Below are positions 1-8,326 of a stretch of 10,747 nt of DNA, in pieces. The translations under genes and the position numbers were made by a program. The stretch spans positions 1-10,747 of the forward strand of contig SFHK01000073.1 of the NCBI GenBank assembly GCA_004556395.1, in the 5' to 3' direction. The number at the start of each line of letters is the position of its first letter. The stretch's first letter is position 1. The notes below the pieces were generated by a model. That model ran no database searches. It had not been told where the DNA came from and worked only from the letters and a program-made list of their open reading frames with translations. Source of the DNA: Clostridiales bacterium. GTDB lineage: Bacteria; Bacillota; Clostridia; Christensenellales; Aristaeellaceae.

Positions 1-1
1 T

Positions 2-23
2 TGTCAAGCAAATTAACTTGACA
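2..23. repeat. Inverted repeat overlapping the operon -35 box
   Basis: TGTCAAG (2-8) and CTTGACA (17-23) are a perfect 7-bp inverted repeat around an 8-bp AT-rich centre. The right arm is the -35 box of the ylxM promoter. The left arm read on the minus strand also gives TTGACA, so this could be an operator, or the -35 of a divergent promoter whose -10 would lie outside the window. Function is not shown by the sequence. Confidence 0.4.
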
Positions 24-46
24 GACCGCGGGTGCGGTGGTAGAAT
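18..46 (+). promoter_or_regulatory. Sigma-A promoter of the ylxM-ffh-rpsP-khpA operon
   Basis: The -35 box TTGACA (18-23) matches the consensus fully. It is separated by 17 bp from the -10 box TAGAAT (41-46), which matches five of six positions. Transcription would start near 52-54, giving ylxM a leader of about 30 nt. The housekeeping operon therefore has its own promoter here, whatever lies upstream of the window. Confidence 0.8.
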
Positions 47-81
47 GAACAGGCTGTGAAAAGGGCGAAGGAGCGTCGGGT

Positions 82-429
82 GTGGAGAAGAGAGTGGAGT
101 ATGGCTGGCTGCTCGATTTCTACGGCGCGCTTTTAACGGAGCACCGGCTGCGGGTCATGCGGATGTATCTGGAGGAGGATCTTTCCCTTCAGGAAATCGC
201 GGACGCGATGGGCATCACCCGGCAGGGCGTGCACGACGCCATCAATCACGCGCAGAAGCAGCTGGAGGCCTACGAGGCCAAGCTGGGACTTCTGAGCCGG
301 TACAGGCGGCTGACCGAGGCGGTCGGCGAGTGCCGGACGGAGCTGGACAGGGCCATTTCCGGCGAGGACGCGCAGGCGCTCGTTCGCGCGCGCGAAGCGC
401 TTCGCCGCATTGAAGATATTGAGAGGTGA
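82..429 (+). CDS. ylxM: YlxM/UPF0122 family HTH protein, SRP-associated
   Basis: This 115-residue protein belongs to the YlxM (UPF0122) family, small cytosolic helix-turn-helix proteins nearly always encoded next to ffh or ftsY in Gram-positive bacteria. Family studies in streptococci indicate that it binds SRP components and modulates Ffh GTPase activity. A sigma-region-4-like HTH is visible at about residues 36-57 (LSLQEIADAMGITRQGV). A charged helical segment follows at about 58-80, and the C-terminal tail is rich in Arg, Glu and Ala. The GTG start at 82 has a purine-rich GAAGGAG about nine bases upstream, and the sequence opens with the typical MEKRVEYGWLLDFYG. The stop lies 5 nt before the ffh start, and the ffh ribosome binding site overlaps the ylxM stop, so translation is probably coupled. 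Length is normal for the family. Confidence 0.93.
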   Translation: MEKRVEYGWLLDFYGALLTEHRLRVMRMYLEEDLSLQEIADAMGITRQGVHDAINHAQKQLEAYEAKLGLLSRYRRLTEAVGECRTELDRAISGEDAQALVRAREALRRIEDIER

Positions 430-434
430 TTTCC

Positions 435-1775
<1,341 letters not shown>

Positions 1776-1836
1776 TTCGCGGAACACCGGGAAACCCGGA
1801 TTTCCATATAGGACACAATACAAGGAGGAACACCCC

Positions 1837-2076
1837 ATGGTTAAGATTCGTCTGAAGAGAATGGGCATGAAGAAAGAGCCTTTCTACCGCGTCGTCGTTT
1901 CCGACAGCCGTACGCCCCGCGACGGCCGCTTCATTGAGGAAATCGGCTACTACAATCCCGTCGAAGATCCCGCCGTTATCAAGTTTGACGAAGAGCGCGC
2001 CAAGTACTGGCTCAGCACCGGCGCTCAGCCGACCGACACCGTTCGCGGCCTGCTGAAGAAGGGCGGCCTGCTGTAA
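1837..2076 (+). CDS. rpsP: 30S ribosomal protein S16
   Basis: S16 is a small-subunit protein that binds 16S rRNA early in 30S assembly. The 79-residue product is complete and of normal length. It has the hallmark start MVKIRLKRMGMKKEPFYRVV, the SRTPRDGRFIEEIGYYNP segment and the C-terminal GLLKKGG. A strong AAGGAGG lies 7-8 nt before the ATG. The gene sits in its usual place between ffh and khpA. The 61-nt ffh-rpsP gap holds only a weak 5-bp hairpin (1787-1799) and no clear promoter, so it is probably co-transcribed with ffh. Confidence 0.98.
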   Translation: MVKIRLKRMGMKKEPFYRVVVSDSRTPRDGRFIEEIGYYNPVEDPAVIKFDEERAKYWLSTGAQPTDTVRGLLKKGGLL

Positions 2077-2109
2077 TCCGCAAGGACAGCAGACCCTGAG
2101 GCAAGATTC

Positions 2110-2343
2110 GTGGATATGGTCGAACTTGTGAAGTTTGTCGCCCAGAAGCTGGTCGACAAACCGGACGCGGTGGACGTGCGCGAGGTAGACGGGCCGGAGT
2201 CCGTCGTGATCGAGCTGCGCGTCGATCCGGACGACATGGGAAAGGTCATCGGGAAGCAGGGCCGAATCGCCAAGTCGATCCGCACCGTTGTGAAGGCGGC
2301 GACGCTCAAAAACGAAAAGCCCGTGTTTGTCGAGATTATCTGA
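2110..2343 (+). CDS. khpA: KH-domain RNA-binding protein KhpA
   Basis: This 77-residue single KH-domain protein (YlqC/KhpA family) is a cytosolic RNA-binding protein. In Gram-positive bacteria it pairs with KhpB (Jag/EloR) and influences cell elongation and post-transcriptional control. The GXXG RNA-binding loop is visible as IGKQGR (residues 47-52), followed by the helix AKSIRTVVKAA. The opening MVELVKFVAQKLVDKP is typical. The GTG start at 2110 has a modest GAGG eight nt upstream. ATG 2116 is a possible alternative that would remove two residues. The gene lies 33 nt after rpsP, the standard order, but an intrinsic terminator follows within 13 nt of the stop, where rimM and trmD are usually found. 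Confidence 0.95.
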   Translation: MDMVELVKFVAQKLVDKPDAVDVREVDGPESVVIELRVDPDDMGKVIGKQGRIAKSIRTVVKAATLKNEKPVFVEII

Positions 2344-2355
2344 ATGCAAAAGCGC

Positions 2356-2384
2356 AAAAGCCGCCCGGCGGGGGCGGTTTTTTT
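2356..2384 (+). terminator. Intrinsic terminator of the ffh-rpsP-khpA operon
   Basis: CCGCCC (2361-2366) pairs with GGGCGG (2372-2377) across a 5-nt loop. Flanking AAAAG can pair with the first bases of a run of seven T (2378-2384). It begins about 12 nt after the khpA stop and marks the end of the housekeeping operon. Confidence 0.9.
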
Positions 2385-2441
2385 GTGGCATTCTGGTCGA
2401 AATTATGCCATATTGCATAGCAATAATTAACAATCTCCTCG

Positions 2442-2470
2442 GGAACTTCGCCTCCGTCCTCTCCGTCTAT
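2442..2470 (+). promoter_or_regulatory. Candidate ECF-sigma promoter upstream of the repeat protein
   Basis: GGAACTT (2442-2448) resembles the -35 element of extracytoplasmic-function sigma factors, which have an AAC core. The AAC core ends 17 bp before CGTC (2464-2467), within CGTCTAT, a typical ECF -10 core in Bacillus (SigM/SigX class). A transcript would start near 2475, about 30 nt before the ATG at 2504. TATAAG (2468-2473) overlaps and could be a sigma-A -10, but no good sigma-A -35 lies at 17 bp. The call rests on motif match alone. Confidence 0.5.
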
Positions 2471-2503
2471 AAGACATCACACGAAATGGAGGACAAAAAC
2501 CCT

Positions 2504-3199
2504 ATGAAACTGATTTCCATCATTCTTTCCATCCTGCTCGCCTTCGGCGCATGCGCGACCGCTGAACCCGCCGCTGAAACGATTACCGGCGTTGTGACCG
2601 AATACGTCCATGGCCAATACATGGTGATTGAAAACGCGCAGCTGGGAACCGTACAGGTGAATCTGGCTCCCGAAACGCCGATTGAAGCCGACCGCGCCAT
2701 TCAGGCGGGCGATTACGTGTACGTGTCCTTTGACGGCGCGATGACCGCCTCGCTCCCGCCGCAGATCAGCGCGAAGAACGTCGTCATGCGCACGCTCACC
2801 GGCGACGTCGTAAGCGTCGACGCGAAAAACAACGACGTCCTTATCCGCACCGCGGATGGGCAGGAGGTTCTCGTGCACATGCCCGACGAGTGGAAGGGCG
2901 CCAAGATCGACTTCCCCACCCTGACCGCCTACTTTGACGGCGCCATGACCATGTCCCTGCCCGGACAGATCAGCGCGGGCATGGTCGTTCCCGGCTATAT
3001 CGTGGACGGCGTGGTGGAGGAGATCGGCGAGGACTTCATCCTCATCGACGCGAACGGACAGAAGCTTCAGGTCAACGTGGACAGCATTCCCGAGAATCTC
3101 AAGCCCGAGGATGTAATCCGCATGCGCTATAACGGCCAGATGACCAATTCCATCCCCGCTCAGATCTTCGCCCTCGAAATCATCCGCGTAAGCCGCTAA
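2504..3199 (+). CDS. Secreted protein with three tandem ~60-residue repeats
   Basis: I do not recognise this 231-residue protein as a named family. Residues 1-20 form a signal peptide: Lys2, a hydrophobic stretch LISIILSILLAFG, then ATA-EP, a plausible signal peptidase I site. Cys17 does not sit in a good lipobox. The mature part is three copies of one unit, at about 27-94, 97-162 and 166-228. Each opens with G(V/D)VxxV/I, runs through beta-strand-like stretches about a small modification/solvent-type loop, and ends with a conserved (F/Y)(D/N)GxMTxSxPxQIxA motif (FDGAMTASLPPQISA, FDGAMTMSLPGQISA, YNGQMTNSIPAQIFA). Regular hydrophobic alternation suggests small beta domains, so an extracytoplasmic binding or structural role is plausible, but no function is assigned. 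The ATG at 2504 is chosen because GGAGG (2488-2492) precedes it and it begins the signal peptide. The frame is open back to 2327, but that part overlaps khpA and the terminator. A hairpin follows the stop. Confidence 0.85.
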   Translation: MKLISIILSILLAFGACATAEPAAETITGVVTEYVHGQYMVIENAQLGTVQVNLAPETPIEADRAIQAGDYVYVSFDGAMTASLPPQISAKNVVMRTLTGDVVSVDAKNNDVLIRTADGQEVLVHMPDEWKGAKIDFPTLTAYFDGAMTMSLPGQISAGMVVPGYIVDGVVEEIGEDFILIDANGQKLQVNVDSIPENLKPEDVIRMRYNGQMTNSIPAQIFALEIIRVSR

Positions 3200-3214
3200 A
3201 TCCAATTCCACTCG

Positions 3215-3238
3215 AAGCCAGCCGGCACGGCTGGCTTT
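3215..3238 (+). terminator. Hairpin after the repeat-protein gene, possible weak terminator
   Basis: AAGCCAGCC (3215-3223) pairs perfectly with GGCTGGCTT (3229-3237) across a 5-nt loop. Only three T follow, so termination may be partial, allowing read-through into the next gene 46 nt further on. Confidence 0.55.
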
Positions 3239-3284
3239 CGTGCATTCGGGAACTTCGCATGAGAAAGAAAACGGAGGGAAGCCC

Positions 3285-4127
3285 ATGAAGGAATCGTGCG
3301 CGCCGATTCGCGACCTGCTGCCGCTGTACGCGGAGGGAAAAGCCGCGCCGGAAACGCGCGCGTTCATCGAACGGCATCTGTCGGAATGTCCGGAATGTCA
3401 GCACAGATTTTCCGAGCTTCGCAGCGTCGATCCGCGCGCCCGCCGGAAACGCTGCTGGCTTCGCGCGGCTATCGCAGATCTCTGCGTCTTCGTCGCGGTC
3501 TTTCCGTATGTCGTACGCATGACCAGCGTCCAATGGCTTCCGTGGGAGGACGGCCTGATTCAGGTGAAAGGGTCGCAGAGCATGTCCCCGGACGGCTTCT
3601 ATTATGAAGGCGATGATATTCCGGAATCGGTGGACGTGCTCAGGCTTCAGATGGACGGCCGAATCGGCGGAATCAGCGAACGCACGGTCATCGAAAACGA
3701 CGGCAGGGCGACCGCCACCCTTCAGGCATGGCGCGGCGCTTCCGCTCGCGAACCTTACATGCGCTGGCTCTGCCCGACGCCCGACCGGCTGATTTACAGC
3801 GACGGCATGCGGCAGATTCTGCTGTGGGAACGCGCGCCCGGCGAATACGGCGAAACCCCGATGCGCCCCATCGTGCCGTATGCCGTCCTCCTCGCGGCGG
3901 CGTTTGCGCTCATCCTCGGCGTACTCTGGCTCGTCTTCCGCACTCGAAGAACGGCCACTCTTCTCAGACAACTGTTTTTCGCGCCGGCCGCATACCTTGC
4001 CGCTAACATCCTGCTAAAGGGAATCGATGCGGCAAGCCCGCGGCATACGTTCATCCTGTCAGTCGCCCTGTACGCGCTGCTTTCCCTGACCGGACAGGCG
4101 CTGCGCCAGCGGAGAAAGTCCATATAA
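3285..4127 (+). CDS. Membrane protein with N-terminal zf-HC2 (anti-sigma ZAS) domain
   Basis: The 280-residue product starts with a zinc-binding anti-sigma-type motif: Cys5, then His31, Cys35 and Cys38 (HLSECPEC), i.e. C-x25-H-x3-C-x2-C. This is the ZAS/zf-HC2 signature found in membrane anti-sigma factors that sequester ECF sigma factors. A hydrophobic segment follows at about 58-76. A polar stretch of roughly 115 residues is next, then three more hydrophobic segments near 196-216, 224-241 and 250-268, and a basic tail RQRRKSI. Four membrane passes would put the ZAS domain in the cytosol and the large loop outside. ATG 3285 is preceded by GGAGGG with 6-nt spacing. No sigma factor gene adjoins it in the window, which is unusual for an anti-sigma factor. 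It could be an orphan regulator, or one of the ZAS-domain proteins with no sigma partner. An ECF-like promoter precedes the gene just upstream. Family is seen directly; target and role are inferred. Confidence 0.85.
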   Translation: MKESCAPIRDLLPLYAEGKAAPETRAFIERHLSECPECQHRFSELRSVDPRARRKRCWLRAAIADLCVFVAVFPYVVRMTSVQWLPWEDGLIQVKGSQSMSPDGFYYEGDDIPESVDVLRLQMDGRIGGISERTVIENDGRATATLQAWRGASAREPYMRWLCPTPDRLIYSDGMRQILLWERAPGEYGETPMRPIVPYAVLLAAAFALILGVLWLVFRTRRTATLLRQLFFAPAAYLAANILLKGIDAASPRHTFILSVALYALLSLTGQALRQRRKSI

Positions 4128-4128
4128 G

Positions 4129-4179
4129 AAAAACAGAACGATCGCCGGACAGATTTTCGGATGATCGTTCTGTTTTTTT
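4129..4179. terminator. Strong bidirectional intrinsic terminator
   Basis: AAAAACAGAACGATC (4129-4143) pairs without mismatch with GATCGTTCTGTTTTT (4163-4177), a 15-bp stem. Within the 19-nt loop, CCG and CGG can add a small inner stem. Seven T follow on the plus strand, and the A run gives a T tract on the minus strand. It can end the plus-strand ZAS gene, which stops just upstream, and also the minus-strand ABC operon, which stops at 4326. Confidence 0.9.
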
Positions 4180-4197
4180 GTATGCTTCTTTAAACGC

Positions 4198-4323
4198 CCC
4201 CGAAGGAGAGCTCGAGAGGGCCGCAGCCCTCTCGAATTTCAATCTCAGGCTGGCGAAGCCGGGCTTCCGCGCAGGGAGGAGGAGGTGCGGAGGGGGAGCG
4301 AAGCTCTCCCTCCGCCTTCGGGG
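4198..4323. repeat. Nested multi-hairpin intergenic element
   Basis: An outer 9-bp inverted repeat, CCCCGAAGG (4198-4206) with CCTTCGGGG (4315-4323), encloses three further stem-loops. The first is a perfect 10-bp stem TCGAGAGGGC/GCCCTCTCGA (4212-4235) with a CGCA loop. The second is a short GAAGC/GCTTC-type stem (4255-4267). The third is a 12-13-bp stem with one G.T pair and a GAA loop (4287-4315). No credible gene lies within. The block directly abuts the stop codon of the minus-strand ABC operon and follows the bidirectional terminator. It resembles dispersed intergenic hairpin repeats or a small MITE-like element, or it may be a structured 3' UTR. Copy number cannot be judged from one window. 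Confidence 0.6.
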
Positions 4324-4325
4324 AA

Positions 4326-6170
4326 TCAGCGAATGCCGAGCACGGCCTGTTCGCGTTCCTCCTTGAACTGGTTGGCGTAGAGGTTATAGTAGTAGCCGCG
4401 CTTCTGGATGAGCTCCTTATGCGTGCCGCTTTCGGTCACCTCGCCGTGCTGAATCACGAGGATGCGGTCGGCGCTGCGGATGGTGGAAAGGCGGTGCGCG
4501 ATGATAAAGGACGTGCGCCCCTTGAGCGTGGTAACGATAGCCTTCTGAATCTTCTGCTCCGTTTCGGTATCGACGGAGGAGGTGGCCTCGTCCAGCACGA
4601 AGATGGCGGGCCTGGCGATCAGCGCGCGGGCGAAGGAGATCAGCTGCTTTTGTCCCGTGGAAAGGCGGTTTCCGCCCTCGCCGACGTCGGTATCATAGCC
4701 CTTCTCGAACTTCAGGATGAAATCCTCCGCGTCGACCAGCCGGGCGGCCCTTTCGACTTCCTCGTCGGTCGCGTCCAGACGGCCATAGCGGATGTTCTCG
4801 CGGATGGTGCCGGAGAACAGGTGCGGCTGCTGGAGCACATAGCCCAGATGCGACTGAAGCCACAGCTGCGAGCGCTCGCGGTAGTCCACGCCGTCGATCA
4901 GGATGCGTCCCTCGGTCGGCTCATAGAAGCGGCAGATCAGGTTTACGATGGTGCTCTTTCCGCTGCCCGTTTCGCCCACCAGCGCGATGGTCTGGCCCGC
5001 CTCCACGTGCAGGTTGAAGTCTTTCAGCACCTTTTCGCCGCCGGAATACTGGAACGACACGTTCTCAAACTGAATATCGCCCTTGAGCTCCGGCCAGTTT
5101 GAGCGGTCGGGGTTGAAGTTGTTGCCGAAGGCCTTTTCGACCTCGGGCGTATCCTTGATTTCCGGCTCGGTTTCGATCAGCGTGAACACGCGCTCGGCGG
5201 CGGCCTGACTGTTCTGCATGTCGGCCAGTGTACGCACGATGGCCACGATGGGGTCGAAGATGTTGCTGGCGTAGTTCACAAACGCCGTCAGCGTACCGAG
5301 GGAAATCGCGCCGAAGGCCGCGCTCATGCCCAGAACGCTTTCGCCGCCCTTCCACAGGGCGATGGCCACGGTGATGGAGCCCAGCGACATGACGACCGGG
5401 AACAGAAGCGCGCTCAGAAGCGCCGCGTGAATGGAGCGCTTTTTCATGGTGTCCGTCAGCTGCACGAACTCGCGGGCGTTTTCCTCCTCGCGCACCAGCG
5501 TCTTCGTGGTCTTCGCGCCCATGATGCCCTCGTTGAACGAGCCGGTGATCCTGGAATTGGTCTTGCGCACCTCGCGGTAGTTCTTCAGAATCTTCTTCTG
5601 AAGGATCATCGTCACCACGGCGATGACCGGCATGACCGACAGCACCACCAGCGCCAGACGCGGGCTCAGGGCGAACATGTGAATCGCGGCCATGATGATG
5701 TAGCCCACGCCCCACGCAAGGTCGATCAGCCCCCAGCCGATGGTGTCGCCCAGTCTCTGGGTGTCGCTGCTCATGCGGGCGATCAGGTAGCCGACGGGCG
5801 TCTTGTCGTAAAACGAGAACGACAGCTCCTGAAGCCGGCGGAAGCCGATTTTGCGGATGTGGTGCGTCATGCCCGATTCAATGCGGCCGGACGTGAAGCA
5901 GAAGATGAAAATCAGCGCCACCTGCGCCAGAATCACCAGCGTGTAGCGAATGGCGAAGCCCGTGAAGCCCTCCAGCGTCTGGTTGGCGATGAAGGTATCG
6001 ATGGCTTCCGCCGTCAGAAGCGGGATTTCCACGTCGATGCGCGCGCTTAAAAACATGCACACGCACACGAGCAGCAGCTGCAGGTGATAGGGCTTTGCGT
6101 ATTTGAACAGCTTTCGCCAGAGGGATGCGTCAAATCGTTTGGTATAATCCTGTTCTTCCTGATATTGCAC
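4326..6170 (-). CDS. ABC exporter half-transporter, subunit with canonical catalytic Glu
   Basis: This 614-residue protein is a type IV ABC exporter half-transporter in the inner membrane: six transmembrane helices (about 31-48, 73-93, 148-167, 172-191, 250-275, 285-310) fused to an ATP-binding domain. The nucleotide-binding domain shows A-loop Tyr375, Walker A GETGSGKST (399-407), Q-loop Gln447, signature LSTGQ (503-507, a variant of LSGGQ), Walker B ending in Asp527-Glu528, D-loop SSVD (531-534) and switch His559. The catalytic Glu is present but the signature is altered, while its neighbour has the reverse arrangement. This is the pattern of heterodimeric exporters such as TM287/288, BmrCD and LmrCD. 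The GTG start (6168-6170) is preceded by GGGAGGG about 8 nt upstream, and only 15 nt separate it from the stop of the upstream gene. The likely role is efflux of drugs, lipids or peptides; the substrate cannot be read from the sequence. Confidence 0.95.
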   Translation of the reverse strand: MQYQEEQDYTKRFDASLWRKLFKYAKPYHLQLLLVCVCMFLSARIDVEIPLLTAEAIDTFIANQTLEGFTGFAIRYTLVILAQVALIFIFCFTSGRIESGMTHHIRKIGFRRLQELSFSFYDKTPVGYLIARMSSDTQRLGDTIGWGLIDLAWGVGYIIMAAIHMFALSPRLALVVLSVMPVIAVVTMILQKKILKNYREVRKTNSRITGSFNEGIMGAKTTKTLVREEENAREFVQLTDTMKKRSIHAALLSALLFPVVMSLGSITVAIALWKGGESVLGMSAAFGAISLGTLTAFVNYASNIFDPIVAIVRTLADMQNSQAAAERVFTLIETEPEIKDTPEVEKAFGNNFNPDRSNWPELKGDIQFENVSFQYSGGEKVLKDFNLHVEAGQTIALVGETGSGKSTIVNLICRFYEPTEGRILIDGVDYRERSQLWLQSHLGYVLQQPHLFSGTIRENIRYGRLDATDEEVERAARLVDAEDFILKFEKGYDTDVGEGGNRLSTGQKQLISFARALIARPAIFVLDEATSSVDTETEQKIQKAIVTTLKGRTSFIIAHRLSTIRSADRILVIQHGEVTESGTHKELIQKRGYYYNLYANQFKEEREQAVLGIR

Positions 6171-6185
6171 GTTCGTTTCCCTCCC

Positions 6186-8042
<1,857 letters not shown>

Positions 8043-8237
8043 AAAACCCTCCGTTTCTTCGTTCGAAGCGCGCAAAAACCGCCGGGCGCGCAGGTTCGCC
8101 CGACGGTGAAAGCATGAAAAAAGGACATGAAGAGACTTCTATTGCTTCACTCGAGGGCGCACCATGATTTCGAAACCATTGCGAGAAAATACACGCGAAA
8201 AGTTCTTCACTGGCTTCGCCCCCCCTCTTCAAACATT
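8043..8237 (-). promoter_or_regulatory. Structured leader of the ABC exporter operon
   Basis: About 195 nt separate the predicted transcription start (near 8237) from the ATG at 8042. The leader holds an upstream stem-loop at 8183-8158 (CGCA/TGCG plus ATGGTT/AATCAT, with a 2-nt bulge and a TCGA loop) and an intrinsic terminator at 8106-8074. Several tiny reading frames occur: a 9-codon frame starting at 8236, nearly at the transcript end; a 10-codon frame at 8179; and a 37-codon frame from 8128 to 8015 that spans the terminator and overlaps the exporter start. None has a convincing ribosome binding site. It does not match a riboswitch class I can recognise. Confidence 0.5.
8074..8106 (-). terminator. 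Intrinsic terminator in the exporter leader (putative attenuator)
   Basis: On the minus strand CCGTCGGGCG (8106-8097) pairs with CGCCCGGCGG (8088-8079), a 10-bp stem with one G.T pair and an 8-nt loop. TTTTT (8078-8074) follows. It lies downstream of the only good promoter and 32 nt before the ATG of the first exporter gene, so transcripts must read through it to express the operon. This is the layout of an attenuator. Confidence 0.75.
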
Positions 8238-8243
8238 GTTATC

Positions 8244-8272
8244 AGTATACGCCTATTGTCCTGTAAAATCAA
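8244..8272 (-). promoter_or_regulatory. Sigma-A promoter of the ABC exporter operon
   Basis: On the minus strand TTGATT (8272-8267) is followed after exactly 17 bp by TATACT (8249-8244), matching four and five of six consensus positions. The predicted start is near 8237. The -35 box lies inside an inverted repeat (8290-8265). Confidence 0.75.
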
Positions 8273-8290
8273 GGGTTATGCCCTGATTTT
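8265..8290 (-). terminator. Inverted repeat overlapping the exporter -35; hydrolase terminator or operator
   Basis: AAAATCAGGG (8290-8281) can pair with CCC-TGATTTT (8275-8265), with one bulged T and a 5-nt loop. It ends in TTTT on the minus strand, 37 nt beyond the hydrolase stop, so it could be a weak terminator for that gene. Because it covers the -35 box of the exporter promoter, it could equally be an operator. Confidence 0.4.
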
Positions 8291-8326
8291 GCCCAATTTA
8301 ACGGCTGTTTTACCGCGCGTTCGTTG

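Noticed and set aside
1787..1799. Small hairpin CCGGG-AAA-CCCGG between ffh and rpsP
   Set aside because: The stem is only 5 bp with no T tract, too weak to call a terminator. rpsP lacks its own visible promoter.
2401..2428. AT-rich palindromic stretch (ATTGC-ATA-GCAAT) downstream of the khpA terminator
   Set aside because: It is short, and AT-rich symmetry arises easily. It does not align with a promoter element, so no function is claimed.
2327..2503. Upstream extension of the repeat-protein frame
   Set aside because: It would overlap khpA and cross the operon terminator. The ATG at 2504 has a ribosome binding site and begins a signal peptide.
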